DNA from: Aggregatibacter segnis ATCC 33393
GTDB taxonomy: Bacteria > Pseudomonadota > Gammaproteobacteria > Enterobacterales > Pasteurellaceae
Assembly (NCBI RefSeq): GCF_000185305.1
Contig: NZ_GL622200.1
Coordinates: 993,703 to 1,057,702 of the forward strand
DNA: 64,000 bases
Direction of reading: 5' to 3'
The translations under genes and the position numbers were made by a program. Below, one piece after another: positions 32,385 to 41,531 of the stretch. The first letter of the stretch is position 1, and each line of letters opens with the position of its first letter. The notes under the pieces are model-generated. The model did no database searches and was not told the origin of the DNA. It was given only the letters and a program-made list of their open reading frames with translations.

Positions 32385-33788
32385 ATGACAAAAATTGCAT
32401 CAATTGTAGATGTACTACAAGGCAAAATTGCAATTGGCGAAAAAGTGACTGTACGCGGTTGGGTGCGTACTCGTCGCGATTCCAAAGCAGGCCTATCCTT
32501 TCTCGCCGTTTATGACGGTTCTTGCTTTGCTCCCATTCAAGCTATCGTAAATAATGATATCGTTAACTATGAATCTGAAGTATTACGCTTAACAGCCGGC
32601 TGTTCCGTGATTGTCACCGGCACTGTTGTAGAATCTCCGGCAGAAGGGCAAGCTGTTGAATTACAAGCTGAAAGTGTCGAAGTCACCGGTTGGGTCGAAG
32701 ATCCTGAAACCTATCCAATGGCAGCAAAACGCCATTCAATCGAATATTTACGCGAAGTCGCGCATCTACGTCCTCGTACTAATATCATTGGTGCTGTTGC
32801 CCGTGTGCGTCACTGTTTAGCACAAGCAATTCATCGTTTCTTCCATGAACAAGGTTTTTATTGGGTTGCTACGCCATTAATCACCGCTTCCGACACGGAA
32901 GGTGCGGGTGAAATGTTCCGCGTTTCTACGTTAGATTTAGAAAACTTACCGCGCACAGATAAAGGTGCGGTGGATTTTAGCCAAGATTTCTTCGGTAAAG
33001 AATCATTCTTAACCGTATCCGGTCAATTAAACGGTGAAACTTACGCTTGTGCGTTAAGCAAAATCTATACGTTTGGACCAACATTCCGCGCCGAAAACTC
33101 CAACACAACCCGTCACTTGGCAGAATTCTGGATGATTGAACCGGAAGTGGCTTTTGCAACGCTCGCAGACAACGCTAAACTTGCCGAAGATATGTTGAAA
33201 TATGTTTTCCGCGCAGTTTTAGCTGAGCGTCGTGATGATTTGGAATTCTTTGCTAAACATGTTGATGGTGATGTCATTAATCGTTTAGAACGTTTCATTC
33301 ATTCTGATTTCGCCCAAGTAGATTACACCGATGCGATTGAGATTTTATTGAAATCCAGCAAAACTTTTGAATTCCCGGTTTCTTGGGGAATCGACCTTTC
33401 TTCCGAACATGAACGCTATTTAGCGGAAGAATATTTCAAATCGCCTGTTGTGGTGAAAAACTATCCGAAAGACATCAAAGCCTTCTATATGCGTTTAAAC
33501 GATGACGGAAAAACCGTTGCAGCGATGGATGTGTTGGCTCCGGGAATCGGTGAAATCATTGGTGGTTCACAACGTGAAGAACGTCTAGATGTATTGGATA
33601 AACGCATGGAAGAAATGGGCTTAAATCCTGAAGATTATTGGTGGTACCGCGATTTACGCCGTTATGGTACTGTACCGCACTCCGGCTTTGGTTTAGGTTT
33701 TGAACGGTTGATTGTTTATGTCACCGGTTTACAAAACATTCGTGATGTAATTCCATTCCCGCGAGCACCACGCAACGCCAACTTCTAA
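32385..33788 (+). CDS. asnS: Asparaginyl-tRNA synthetase
   Basis: AsnS charges tRNA-Asn. The 467-residue class IIb synthetase has the N-terminal OB anticodon-binding domain (about 15-105, [19 protein letters not shown]). The catalytic domain has motif 2 in [22 protein letters not shown] and motif 3 [15 protein letters not shown] near residue 440. TGAGG precedes the start. It is divergent from the ROK regulator across 196 bases. A strong terminator follows. The catalytic motifs are Asn-type, with no sign of an aspartyl (non-discriminating) form. Confidence 0.97.
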   Translation: MTKIASIVDVLQGKIAIGEKVTVRGWVRTRRDSKAGLSFLAVYDGSCFAPIQAIVNNDIVNYESEVLRLTAGCSVIVTGTVVESPAEGQAVELQAESVEVTGWVEDPETYPMAAKRHSIEYLREVAHLRPRTNIIGAVARVRHCLAQAIHRFFHEQGFYWVATPLITASDTEGAGEMFRVSTLDLENLPRTDKGAVDFSQDFFGKESFLTVSGQLNGETYACALSKIYTFGPTFRAENSNTTRHLAEFWMIEPEVAFATLADNAKLAEDMLKYVFRAVLAERRDDLEFFAKHVDGDVINRLERFIHSDFAQVDYTDAIEILLKSSKTFEFPVSWGIDLSSEHERYLAEEYFKSPVVVKNYPKDIKAFYMRLNDDGKTVAAMDVLAPGIGEIIGGSQREERLDVLDKRMEEMGLNPEDYWWYRDLRRYGTVPHSGFGLGFERLIVYVTGLQNIRDVIPFPRAPRNANF

Positions 33789-33802
33789 TTTATGAGTAAA
33801 TA

Positions 33803-33838
33803 AAATCGCCTTGTTGAATTAACGAGGCGATTTTTTTA
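33803..33838 (+). terminator. Intrinsic terminator after asnS
   Basis: AAATCGCC (33803-33810) pairs with GGCGATTT; the stem extends inward with TTGTT/AACGA, and a T run follows to 33837. Confidence 0.9.
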
Positions 33839-33891
33839 TAGCTAGAAAAACATGTTTAAAATTGACCGCACTTTTGATGCTTTGAATAACG

Positions 33892-33922
33892 AAAAAGATA
33901 CCTAAGTGCGGTATCTTTTTTC
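33892..33922. terminator. Bidirectional hairpin carrying an uptake signal, sspB side
   Basis: AAAAAGATACC (33892-33902) pairs with GGTATCTTTTT (33910-33920). The loop and right arm contain the uptake signal 33904-33912. T-rich runs follow on both strands, so it can end sspB transcripts from the minus side. Confidence 0.8.
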
Positions 33923-33950
33923 AAAGTTTTTTAATCTGATGATCGAACAA

Positions 33951-34394
33951 CTATTTCACAATACGTAAGTGAGATGTCGATTTCTCTGTCTTTTTCGGTT
34001 TATCCGTTTTATCGACGGCTTTCTCAAACCCAATTGGTTGTTCTTCTGCCTGCGCCGGATGATCATCATAAGCTTCTTCCGGCTCAAACATCACGCCATC
34101 GCCATTCTCACGCGCATAAATTGCTAATGCTGCCCCCATTGGAATGTAAATATCCTGTGGCACGCCACGAAAACGGGCATTAAATTGAATAAAATCATTG
34201 GTTAACTGTAAATTTCCGGTGGCATTGGCAGACAAGTTCAATACAATTTGTCCATCTTTGACATACTCTACCGGCACTTTCACGCCCCAATAAGTGGCAT
34301 CAACCACCAAATACGGTGTGAAATCATTATCGATCAACCAATCGTAATAAGCCCTTAACAAGTAAGGACGTTTCGGGGATGATTTATATTCCAT
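33951..34394 (-). CDS. sspB: SspB, ClpXP adaptor protein
   Basis: SspB tethers SsrA-tagged proteins to the ClpXP protease. The 147-residue protein has the conserved substrate-binding fold (about 1-110, with PYLLRAYYDWLIDNDFTPYLVVD and FRGVPQDIYIPMGAALAIYAREN). A flexible acidic/lysine-rich linker ends in the ClpX-binding tail LRIVK. It follows sspA by 11 bases and belongs to the same transcript. Confidence 0.95.
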   Translation of the reverse strand: MEYKSSPKRPYLLRAYYDWLIDNDFTPYLVVDATYWGVKVPVEYVKDGQIVLNLSANATGNLQLTNDFIQFNARFRGVPQDIYIPMGAALAIYARENGDGVMFEPEEAYDDHPAQAEEQPIGFEKAVDKTDKPKKTEKSTSHLRIVK

Positions 34395-34405
34395 TAAATC
34401 GCCTA

Positions 34406-35047
34406 TTATTTTTCATCCATTAAGTTTTTCGGCGCTAATTCGCCCACGGATTGCAAGAAGGAATCGCGTTCAAAAATACGAGACATGTAGGCTTTCACTG
34501 CTTTGCTGCCAGCACCGCTGAACTCGACACCTAATTCCTGCATACGCCATAGTAACGGTGCCACATAGCAGTCAATTAAGCTAAATTCCTCACTCATAAA
34601 ATAAGCGGTTTGATTAAAAATCGGTGCAATCGCAAGAATTTCTTCTTTCAATTGTTTTAAGGCATTCGCACGTTCAGTTTCGGAAGCCGCATTTTGTGCG
34701 GTTTCCAACGTTGGATACCAGTCTTGCTCAATACGTAACATCAATAAGCGGCTTTTTCCACGAGCCACCGGATAAACCGGCATTAATGGCGGATGCGGAA
34801 AACGCTCGTCTAAATATTCCATAATAATGCGAGAATTAAACAGCACTAAATCACGATCAACTAGCGTAGGCACAGTACCGTACGGATTGAGTTCCATTAA
34901 ATCTTCTGATAATGCTTGCGGATCTACAATTTCCGTTTCATAAGCTACGCCTTTCTCAGCCAACACAATACGCACTTGGTGACAATAAATATCTGTTTTA
35001 TTTGAAAATAGCGTCATCACAGAACGTTTATTTGCAGAACTTGTCAT
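34406..35047 (-). CDS. sspA: Stringent starvation protein A
   Basis: SspA binds RNA polymerase and modifies promoter use in stationary phase and starvation. The 213-residue protein has a glutathione-S-transferase-like fold: N-terminal thioredoxin-like domain (about 12-90, with GTVPTLVDRDLVLFNSRIIMEYLDERFPHPPLMP) and a helical C-terminal domain. The GST catalytic serine/tyrosine pattern is not evident, as in other SspA proteins. The first ATG (35047) follows GGAGG; an internal ATG at codon 11 is possible. In E. coli and Haemophilus it usually follows rplM-rpsI, which here lie 11 kb away. Confidence 0.94.
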   Translation of the reverse strand: MTSSANKRSVMTLFSNKTDIYCHQVRIVLAEKGVAYETEIVDPQALSEDLMELNPYGTVPTLVDRDLVLFNSRIIMEYLDERFPHPPLMPVYPVARGKSRLLMLRIEQDWYPTLETAQNAASETERANALKQLKEEILAIAPIFNQTAYFMSEEFSLIDCYVAPLLWRMQELGVEFSGAGSKAVKAYMSRIFERDSFLQSVGELAPKNLMDEK

Positions 35048-35184
35048 CTATTCCTCCGACGACTTGGTAGTAATTAAAATATTCAACCGATATGCCTCAT
35101 ATCGGGAAAAATGGTCGACTATTCTAGCATAAAGCGCCATACCTTTTCCAAGAAAAGGCATGATATTTTATTTTTAATAAGCAT

Positions 35185-35219
35185 AAAAAAATCCGCTTTA
35201 TAAAAAAACGGATTTTTCT
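35185..35219. terminator. Bidirectional terminator between moaE and sspA
   Basis: AAAATCCG pairs with CGGATTTT (about 35188-35195 and 35209-35216), with A-rich and T-rich flanks on both sides. It ends the moaACDE transcript from the minus strand. Confidence 0.8.
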
Positions 35220-35255
35220 TTTTCAAATACGAATAAGTAAAATCAATGAGATCTC

Positions 35256-35711
35256 TTATTTCCACTTATCGGCAGCCGCATAATCACTGTCGCGGCCTTC
35301 AATCCAGCGCTCCCCTTTTTCGGTTTGTTCTTTTTTCCAAAAAGGCGCTTGGGTTTTCAAATAATCCATAATAAATTCATTCGCGTGGTAAGCATCACCG
35401 CGGTGCGCAGAAGCTGTTCCTACCAACACAATTTCATCACCGGTGTTCAACTCACCTACACGATGAATGATGGAAATCTTTTGTAAATCCCACCGCGCTT
35501 TTGCCTGTTGAGCAATGTCCATCAAGGCTTTATGGGTCATCGCCGGGTAATGTTCCAAATACAAACTACTGACTTCATCCCCTAAGTTCATATCACGCAC
35601 TTTGCCCACAAACATTACCGTGGCACCCACTGAATTTTCTTCGCTCAACCAACGATAAACGGCATTTTGATCGAACGTCTGCTCTTGCACGGAAATTTGA
35701 ATATCGTTCAT
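35256..35711 (-). CDS. moaE: Molybdopterin synthase large subunit
   Basis: MoaE with MoaD inserts the dithiolene sulfurs into cyclic pyranopterin monophosphate to make molybdopterin. The 151-residue protein has GATVMFVGKVRDMNLG, the catalytic-pocket segment YHANEFIMDYLKTQAPFWKKE with the conserved lysines, and HRGDAYHAN. It begins immediately after the moaD stop codon. It is the last gene of moaACDE. Confidence 0.95.
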   Translation of the reverse strand: MNDIQISVQEQTFDQNAVYRWLSEENSVGATVMFVGKVRDMNLGDEVSSLYLEHYPAMTHKALMDIAQQAKARWDLQKISIIHRVGELNTGDEIVLVGTASAHRGDAYHANEFIMDYLKTQAPFWKKEQTEKGERWIEGRDSDYAAADKWK

Positions 35712-35957
35712 TTAGCCCCCAGTCACCGGTGGGAAAAACGCAATTTCATCACCATTTTTGACCGCACTTTCTAACGGCATTAAGGTTTGATTGATGGCCA
35801 CCAAAAGTTTATCCGATTGCAATGCCAACGCCCATTTATCGCCTTTCGCCGCAAGGTGTTGACGTAATGCTTCTGCCGTGGCGAAATTTTCATTCACTTC
35901 AATGGCATCCAAACCGATTAATTCTCGAGTTTGAGCAAAAAATAAAATGCGTAACAT
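35712..35957 (-). CDS. moaD: Molybdopterin synthase small subunit
   Basis: This 81-residue ubiquitin-like sulfur carrier ends in the required Gly-Gly (FFPPVTGG), which is adenylated by MoeB and thiocarboxylated. The N-terminal strand [15 protein letters not shown] and the central NGDEIAFFPP match the family. It overlaps the end of moaC by one base and abuts moaE. MoeB is not in the window. An uptake signal (35761-35769) is embedded in the C-terminal part, read as ESAVKNG. Confidence 0.95.
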   Translation of the reverse strand: MLRILFFAQTRELIGLDAIEVNENFATAEALRQHLAAKGDKWALALQSDKLLVAINQTLMPLESAVKNGDEIAFFPPVTGG

Positions 35958-36439
35958 TATTTCTCCTCCGCAATAAAATGCCCGGATTTTCCACCGCTCT
36001 TTTCTAACAAACGCACCGTTTCAATCACCATGTCTTTTTGCACAGCTTTGCACATATCGTAAATGGTTAATGCAGCAACGCTTGCAGCCGTTAAGGCTTC
36101 CATCTCTACACCGGTTTTACCGCTCAATTTACACAGGCTTTCAATGCGTACTTGATTGGTTTCAGGAAGTGCGGTCAAACTCACTTCGACTTTAGAAAGT
36201 AAAAGCGGATGACACAGCGGAATCAGTTCCCAAGTGCGTTTTGCGGCTTGAATACCGGCAATTCGGGCGGTAGCAAACACATCGCCCTTATGGTGTTGTC
36301 CGGAGAGGATCATTTGTAAGGTTTCCGGTGCCATATGAATATAGGCTTCGGCACGCGCCTCGCGAACCGTGTCGGCTTTGGCGGAAACATCCACCATATT
36401 CGCCTCGCCATTCGCATTAATGTGAGTAAATGTGGTCAT
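35957..36439 (-). CDS. moaC: Cyclic pyranopterin monophosphate synthase
   Basis: MoaC rearranges the 3',8-cyclo-GTP product of MoaA to cyclic pyranopterin monophosphate. The 160-residue protein has [30 protein letters not shown] with the active-site histidine and cysteine region, [25 protein letters not shown], and the final KSGGKSGHF. It lies 52 bases after moaA; uptake signals flank and enter it (36167-36175, 36450-36458). Confidence 0.96.
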   Translation of the reverse strand: MTTFTHINANGEANMVDVSAKADTVREARAEAYIHMAPETLQMILSGQHHKGDVFATARIAGIQAAKRTWELIPLCHPLLLSKVEVSLTALPETNQVRIESLCKLSGKTGVEMEALTAASVAALTIYDMCKAVQKDMVIETVRLLEKSGGKSGHFIAEEK

Positions 36440-36491
36440 GATAATTTAAAAGTGCGGTTGGTTTTCTTGATGTTTTCAGTCTCGGCGTAAA

Positions 36492-37505
36492 TTAACCGCC
36501 GATACTGGCTAAATGATTACGCACGCCGCTATCGCCGACATGCAGATAATGGTGTTCACGCTTACCTTGTAACGCTGAGAAAATTCTTGATTGCAAAAGC
36601 ATTTGTTGCTCATCAGATTGTAACAAATCACGCAAATCAATCCCTTCTTCACCAAATAAGCAAAGGTGCAATTTCCCTTTAGCAGAAACTCTCAAACGGT
36701 TACAACTGGCACAGAAATTTTTCTCATAAGGCATGATTAAGCCGATTTCGCCCATATAATCTGGGTGACGGAAAACTTTTGCCGGGCCATCAGAACGATT
36801 TTTTATCTGCAACTGCCAGCCGTCTTGCAAAAGTTTCTGTTCTAAAATCTGTCCCGATAAATGATGTTTTTGGAAGAAAGAATTCATTTCACCGGTTTGC
36901 ATCAACTCGATGAAACGCATTTGAATCGGCTTATTTTTAATCCATGCCAAGAAACCGGAAAAGTCTTTATCATTCAAATCTTTCATTAATACAGAATTGA
37001 CTTTGACTTTTTGATAGCCACATTCAAAAGCGCGATCAATACCACGCATAATGTCATCAAACTTATCGACACCGGTAATACGCTGGAACATTCTTGCATC
37101 TAGGCTATCCACACTGACGTTAATAGACGTCACACCGACTTGTTTCCAAGCGGCAACATCCTTAAGCAACCGAAAACCGTTTGTGGTCAGTGCGATTTGT
37201 TTGATACCGTCAATGCCACGAATACTTTCGACAATTGGCAGGAAATCTTTACGTAAGGTCGGTTCGCCACCGGTAATACGGACTTTTTCCGTTCCCATCA
37301 CCGCAAAGCTACTGACCAAGCGACGAATTTCGTCCAAGGTTAAAAAACTCGGCTTATTAGGTTCAGGCTGATAACCGTCAGGTAGGCAATAATTGCAACG
37401 AAAATTACACACATCGGTAATCGACAGTCGCAAATAGTAGTATTCACGCTGGAACGAATCAACGAGTTGAGCCGCGCCAACATTTTTGATTGGAATGGTT
37501 TGCAT
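36492..37505 (-). CDS. moaA: GTP 3',8-cyclase
   Basis: MoaA is a radical-SAM enzyme that starts molybdenum cofactor synthesis from GTP. The 337-residue protein has the SAM cluster motif CNFRCNYC (about residues 33-40), the [12 protein letters not shown] motif and [12 protein letters not shown]. The second cluster is bound by CASCNRLR and the later cysteine in LHLCLF. The C-terminus ends in the conserved Gly-Gly (ASIGG). It is preceded by a candidate Moco riboswitch and is the first gene of moaACDE. There is no moaB. Confidence 0.97.
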   Translation of the reverse strand: MQTIPIKNVGAAQLVDSFQREYYYLRLSITDVCNFRCNYCLPDGYQPEPNKPSFLTLDEIRRLVSSFAVMGTEKVRITGGEPTLRKDFLPIVESIRGIDGIKQIALTTNGFRLLKDVAAWKQVGVTSINVSVDSLDARMFQRITGVDKFDDIMRGIDRAFECGYQKVKVNSVLMKDLNDKDFSGFLAWIKNKPIQMRFIELMQTGEMNSFFQKHHLSGQILEQKLLQDGWQLQIKNRSDGPAKVFRHPDYMGEIGLIMPYEKNFCASCNRLRVSAKGKLHLCLFGEEGIDLRDLLQSDEQQMLLQSRIFSALQGKREHHYLHVGDSGVRNHLASIGG

Positions 37506-37514
37506 TTGACACCT

Positions 37515-37650
37515 TTCTAAAAACGGAGAGGATAAATCGTTTCCAACGTATCCCTGAATAATACCGACTTCGTATTATTGGCATTACCACCCTATTTTGT
37601 GTTCAACACATTGTGCGCAAAACGTAGGTGAGTAAGCTCGGAGTTACATG
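37515..37650 (-). promoter_or_regulatory. Candidate molybdenum-cofactor (Moco) riboswitch of moaA
   Basis: The moaA leader, read on the minus strand, has the block TAACTCCGAGC (37648-37638), then paired arms CACCTA and TAGGGTG, an inner TGTGTTGAACACA hairpin, and a stable AATAATAC/GTATTATT helix. The end CCTCTCCG...AGAAAGGTGTCAAATG closely matches the 3' end of the E. coli moaA Moco RNA (CCTCCCGT...GGAAAGGTGTACATG). The last segment would hide the ribosome-binding site. The same leader occupies this position in enterobacteria. Boundaries are approximate; a covariance-model search would settle it. Confidence 0.7.
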
Positions 37651-37846
37651 CGGTTAATAAATTTTGCAGCATTGTAAAAGATTCACGAAAACAAAAGCAA
37701 TCAATTAATTTGATCTAGGTTATAAATTCATAAAATTCTTTAAAATCAATTATATGCAAATTTATATAGCGATAATAAAACACCTTAAAATAGCGATTTT
37801 CATACCCAATAATAATTAGCAATCTGTACTCTCTTTCAAAGCAGGT

Positions 37847-37879
37847 TATAATGCGCACGAAAAAAACAAGGGAAATACA
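37847..37879 (+). promoter_or_regulatory. yvcK promoter -10 and ribosome-binding region
   Basis: TATAAT at 37847-37852 and AAGGGAAA just before the ATG at 37880 support transcription of yvcK away from moaA. The remaining 37651-37846 is AT-rich, with no supportable gene. Confidence 0.55.
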
Positions 37880-38848
37880 ATGGCGGATTTTAAAGGATAT
37901 CAACAGTACGAAAATTTAAGCACACTCAAAAAAGTCGTCGCTATTGGTGGTGGGCATGGACTCGGCCGCGTGATGTCTTCTTTAAGTTTTTTGAAAGAAC
38001 GTCTTACCGCCATTGTTACTACCACCGATAACGGCGGTTCAACCGGCCGAATTCGCACCAATCAAGGTGGCATTGCCTGGGGAGACTTACGTAACTGCTT
38101 AAATCAAATCATCACGGAACCCAGCACCGCCTCCGCATTGTTTGAATATCGTTTTGGTGGCAACGGTGAATTGGCGGGGCATAACCTCGGCAATCTCATG
38201 CTCAAAGCCCTAGAAGATATGCACATTCGCCCAACGGAAGCAGTCAATCTCATTCGCGAATTATTGCATGTAAAATCTTTTATTGTCCCGATGTCCGAGC
38301 AATCGGTACACCTCGCGGCCGTATTAAACGGCGGCAACAGCGTTGTTGGTGAAGTCAGCGTCGATAGCTTAACCGAGCTACCCAAATCCATTTTTCTTGT
38401 ACCTTACGTCACCGCCACACCGGAAGCCATTCAGGCTCTCAAAGAAGCTGATCTGATTTTATTTGGCCCCGGTAGTTTCCTCACCAGCATTATGCCGCCT
38501 ATTCTTCTACCGGAAATTACCGAACAACTTCGACAAAGCGAAGCAAAAAAGATCTTTATTGATAATTTAGGTATTGAGCACAGCCCCGCATCCAGTCTTT
38601 CTCTTGCAGATCGCATTCAGTGGATCAATGAAACCGTTGGTCAACCTATCATCGATGGTGCAATTGTGCCCTTTAATGCCGTACAGAATAGCCAACCCAT
38701 GGAGATCAAAATCCTTGCGGGCCGCCTTAATGCGGACGATATTTCCTATCGCCATGACCGCGCTCTCCTCTGCTCCGCTATTGATGAACTCCTAGGCGAA
38801 CTCTTAGAATCGCCGGAAGAAGAACATTCAGAACCCAGCTCGCTTTAA
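37880..38848 (+). CDS. yvcK: YvcK/YbhK-family gluconeogenesis factor
   Basis: The 322-residue protein belongs to the CofD-like YvcK family. YvcK binds UDP-GlcNAc in Bacillus and affects carbon metabolism and cell shape; the exact role in gamma-proteobacteria is open. Motifs include VVAIGGGHGLGRVMSSL, TTTDNGGSTGRIR, WGDLRNCLNQI and GPGSFLTSIMPPILL. It is divergent from moaA, the same pairing as E. coli ybhK and moaA. A uptake-signal hairpin follows. The C-terminal acidic tail is not conserved. Confidence 0.9.
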   Translation: MADFKGYQQYENLSTLKKVVAIGGGHGLGRVMSSLSFLKERLTAIVTTTDNGGSTGRIRTNQGGIAWGDLRNCLNQIITEPSTASALFEYRFGGNGELAGHNLGNLMLKALEDMHIRPTEAVNLIRELLHVKSFIVPMSEQSVHLAAVLNGGNSVVGEVSVDSLTELPKSIFLVPYVTATPEAIQALKEADLILFGPGSFLTSIMPPILLPEITEQLRQSEAKKIFIDNLGIEHSPASSLSLADRIQWINETVGQPIIDGAIVPFNAVQNSQPMEIKILAGRLNADDISYRHDRALLCSAIDELLGELLESPEEEHSEPSSL

Positions 38849-38852
38849 TAAA

Positions 38853-38893
38853 AAGTGCGGTGAAAAAACAGCGAGGATTTTCACCGCACTTAA
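38853..38893 (+). terminator. Inverted uptake-signal hairpin after yvcK
   Basis: AAGTGCGGTGAAAA (38853-38866) pairs perfectly with TTTTCACCGCACTT (38878-38891). The T run after it is poor, so it could stabilise the mRNA end or terminate weakly. Confidence 0.55.
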
Positions 38894-38987
38894 ATCTCTA
38901 CGCAGATCACAAAATTCACATTTTTTGCTTAATAAAAATGCACAAGTCAGCATAATGGTGAAGGTTATTTCATCAGGAGATTGAATT

Positions 38988-39692
38988 ATGCAAAAAATGT
39001 TACTGCTTAGCGGTTCTCGCTATGGCAATACAGGTTATTTAGAACATGCGATCCCATGGTTACAAGATTTTTTAGCAGCATACCAAGGCAAAAAAATCGC
39101 CTTTGTGCCTTACGCAGGTGTTCGTCAAACTAACGATCAATACGAACAAAAAGTACAACAAATTTTGGCGCCCTTAAATATGGAAATTCAGTCGGTACAT
39201 CACGGCAAACCGCACCGCGCCATTATTGAACAAGCGGATGTGATCGCCATTGGTGGCGGCAATACGTTTTGTTTGCTAAAGCAAATGTATGAACATGATT
39301 TATTGGACATTATTCGTGAAAAAGTGAAAAGCGGCACGCCGTATTTCGGTTGGAGCGCGGGCGCCAATATGGCGAGCAAATCCATTATGACCACCAACGA
39401 TATGCCAATCACCTATCCACCATCTTTTGATGCGCTTAATCTGTTCCCTTATCAAATCAACCCGCATTTCATTTCAGGCAAAATGCCGGGGCATAACGGG
39501 GAAAGCCGTGAAGAACGTTTTGAGGAATTTTTACTGGTGAACCCAACGGCACAAATTTACGCCATGCCGGAAGGCACTGCGTTTTTAATTAACGGCAATC
39601 AGGTGAAAATTCTAGGTGAGAATAATATTGTGCATTTCAGTAAAAATATGCAGTGCCGAGACATTCCTGCCGGTTCGGTGTTTGAAATCTGA
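38988..39692 (+). CDS. pepE: Peptidase E (alpha-aspartyl dipeptidase)
   Basis: PepE hydrolyses dipeptides with N-terminal aspartate. The 234-residue protein is an S51 peptidase with a class I glutamine-amidotransferase-like fold. The nucleophile serine is in the elbow [12 protein letters not shown], the histidine is in NPHFI, and the acidic partner is nearby. [15 protein letters not shown] is a family motif. AGGAG precedes ATG 38988. The gene is convergent with thiI, with a hairpin between. The enzyme probably salvages aspartate from peptides in the cytoplasm. Confidence 0.92.
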   Translation: MQKMLLLSGSRYGNTGYLEHAIPWLQDFLAAYQGKKIAFVPYAGVRQTNDQYEQKVQQILAPLNMEIQSVHHGKPHRAIIEQADVIAIGGGNTFCLLKQMYEHDLLDIIREKVKSGTPYFGWSAGANMASKSIMTTNDMPITYPPSFDALNLFPYQINPHFISGKMPGHNGESREERFEEFLLVNPTAQIYAMPEGTAFLINGNQVKILGENNIVHFSKNMQCRDIPAGSVFEI

Positions 39693-39701
39693 TTGTGAAT
39701 A

Positions 39702-39771
39702 AAAAAGTGCGGTCGGTTTTCAGCTTGTTTTTCGAATGTAAAAACGTTTTGAAAATCAACCGCACTTTTTA
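39702..39771. terminator. Inverted uptake-signal hairpin between pepE and thiI
   Basis: AAAAAGTGCGGT (39702-39713) pairs with ACCGCACTTTTT (39759-39770), with a TTTTCA/TGAAAA inner pairing. T-rich ends occur on both strands. Confidence 0.75.
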
Positions 39772-39789
39772 AGACATGATTTAAGAAAG

Positions 39790-41238
39790 CTATTTCTTAA
39801 ACACCCTCACATTATTAAACCCGCTTTCTTTTAAATACAGTGCCTGCAATTTGCTCATGACACCTCGTTCGCAATACAGCACATAATTCTTGCTTTGATC
39901 CAACTCGGCGAATTGACTGGAAAGTTTATAGAACGGCAGCAGAATCATTGCTTGATTTTCAATGTGTAACGGGTTTTCATCGATTTCTTCCGGGCTACGG
40001 ATATCGATGATCACATCATTTGCACTCAACACCGACACGGCATCCACGGAAACGACTTCTTTCTCCGCTTGCTCGGCAATTTGGCGAATATCTAAATATT
40101 GCGCATTTTCCACCGCACTTTCCAAGACGGCAAAATTGAAATTGCCTTCTTCTTGTTCAATTTTCGCTTTTATCGCTTTCACTGTCGGATTTTTGGAAAT
40201 CACGCCGCAAAATTCCGGCATGGATTTGGCGATGTCATCGGTGCCGATATGTTTTGCCATGGCGATGATTTGTTCTTTGTCGTGCGTAATTAACGGGCGT
40301 AATACCAACACGTCGGCAGCTTCATCAATTAAACGCAAATTGGTTAAGGTTTGGCTGGAAACCTGCCCTAGCGCTTCCCCTGTCACAATCGCCTGAATAT
40401 CAAAACGTTGCGCGATTTTGGACGCCGCGCGCACCATCATGCGTTTAAGCACCACGCCCATTTGCCCGTTATCCACGTTCTCAAGGATCTCGCCTACCAC
40501 GCCTTCAAAATTGATCGCCACAAAACGCACTTTGTGGGAGCTACCGTAACGTTGCCAAATGTGATACGCCATTTGTTTCACACCAATTTCGTGCGCTGCA
40601 CCGCCTAAATTAAAGAAGCAATAATGCACACGAGAACCACGGCGCAACAGCATATAACTAGACACGCCGGAGTCAAACCCTCCGGAAATCAGCGATAACA
40701 CATCTTCCTGTGTGCCAATCGGATAACCGCCAATGCCTTCATAACGAGCGCGAACCAACATCATTTTGTCGTCTTCAATTTCAATACGCACCGTCACATC
40801 AGGATTTTTCAGTTGTACTTTGGCGCTGGCGATATGTTGATTCAGCCCGCCACCGATATAACGCTCTGCTTCTATTGACGTAAATTCGTGTTTCCCTTTA
40901 CGTTTCACTCGCACGCAAAAAGTCTTGTTTTCTAACTGAGATGCCACGTCTAACAAGGTTTGTTCAAAAACATCATGTAGGCTGGAAAACGGTTTCTCTT
41001 CTACTTGCAGAAAATGGTGAATCCCAGGAATGCGTTGCAGTTGCTCAATGAGCATCGGAAAATTTGCCTCAATTTTCGACCGCACTTCAATGTAATCCCA
41101 ATGTTTCACCACCGTGACCGTATCATCATGCTTTGTTAAAACATTACGAATATTGCTGGTCAGAATTTTCACGAACCGTTTCCGCACGGATTCGCTTTTA
41201 ATCATAATTTCAGGAAATAATTTGACGATAAATTTCAT
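39790..41238 (-). CDS. thiI: tRNA sulfurtransferase ThiI (with rhodanese domain)
   Basis: ThiI makes 4-thiouridine at position 8 of tRNA and supplies sulfur for the thiazole of thiamine. The 482-residue protein has a ferredoxin-like domain and a THUMP domain (about 1-165). The PP-loop is [17 protein letters not shown] (about 180), with later motifs [13 protein letters not shown] and [14 protein letters not shown]-terminal rhodanese domain (about 400-482) has the persulfide cysteine at position 456 in YCERGVMS. The length and cysteine position equal those of E. coli. Uptake signals are embedded at 40112 and 41079. Confidence 0.96.
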   Translation of the reverse strand: MKFIVKLFPEIMIKSESVRKRFVKILTSNIRNVLTKHDDTVTVVKHWDYIEVRSKIEANFPMLIEQLQRIPGIHHFLQVEEKPFSSLHDVFEQTLLDVASQLENKTFCVRVKRKGKHEFTSIEAERYIGGGLNQHIASAKVQLKNPDVTVRIEIEDDKMMLVRARYEGIGGYPIGTQEDVLSLISGGFDSGVSSYMLLRRGSRVHYCFFNLGGAAHEIGVKQMAYHIWQRYGSSHKVRFVAINFEGVVGEILENVDNGQMGVVLKRMMVRAASKIAQRFDIQAIVTGEALGQVSSQTLTNLRLIDEAADVLVLRPLITHDKEQIIAMAKHIGTDDIAKSMPEFCGVISKNPTVKAIKAKIEQEEGNFNFAVLESAVENAQYLDIRQIAEQAEKEVVSVDAVSVLSANDVIIDIRSPEEIDENPLHIENQAMILLPFYKLSSQFAELDQSKNYVLYCERGVMSKLQALYLKESGFNNVRVFKK

Positions 41239-41531
41239 GTTAATTCACTTTTTACCCAATAGAAAAATGCGGCGTATTTTAGCAGATAGCGTAGAAATTA
41301 CCATGCTGAGGGTTGTTCATTAACAATGAACAATTATCTACTCTGCTCCGCCATTAATTTATCCTGCCTTTCCTCATCACCGCCAAAATGTGATCTATCT
41401 CCCAGTTTCAAGTCTTGCATTGTGCTCAAATTGAACCACAGCCCGCTTTTACAGACAAAATATTAAAGATCTGATGATGTAAAAAGAGTAGGTATCACTT
41501 TGATTCATCACGTAGAAAAAGGAGAAAAGAG

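Noticed and set aside
37690..37740. FNR-like site TTGATCTAGGTTAT upstream of moaA
   Set aside because: Only about 7 of 10 defined bases match and the second half-site is poor. The E. coli moa operon is FNR-influenced, but this site cannot be supported.
41380..41410. CRP-like AAATGTGATCTATC upstream of the aldehyde dehydrogenase gene
   Set aside because: Only the left half-site matches; the right half is poor and no promoter was placed relative to it.
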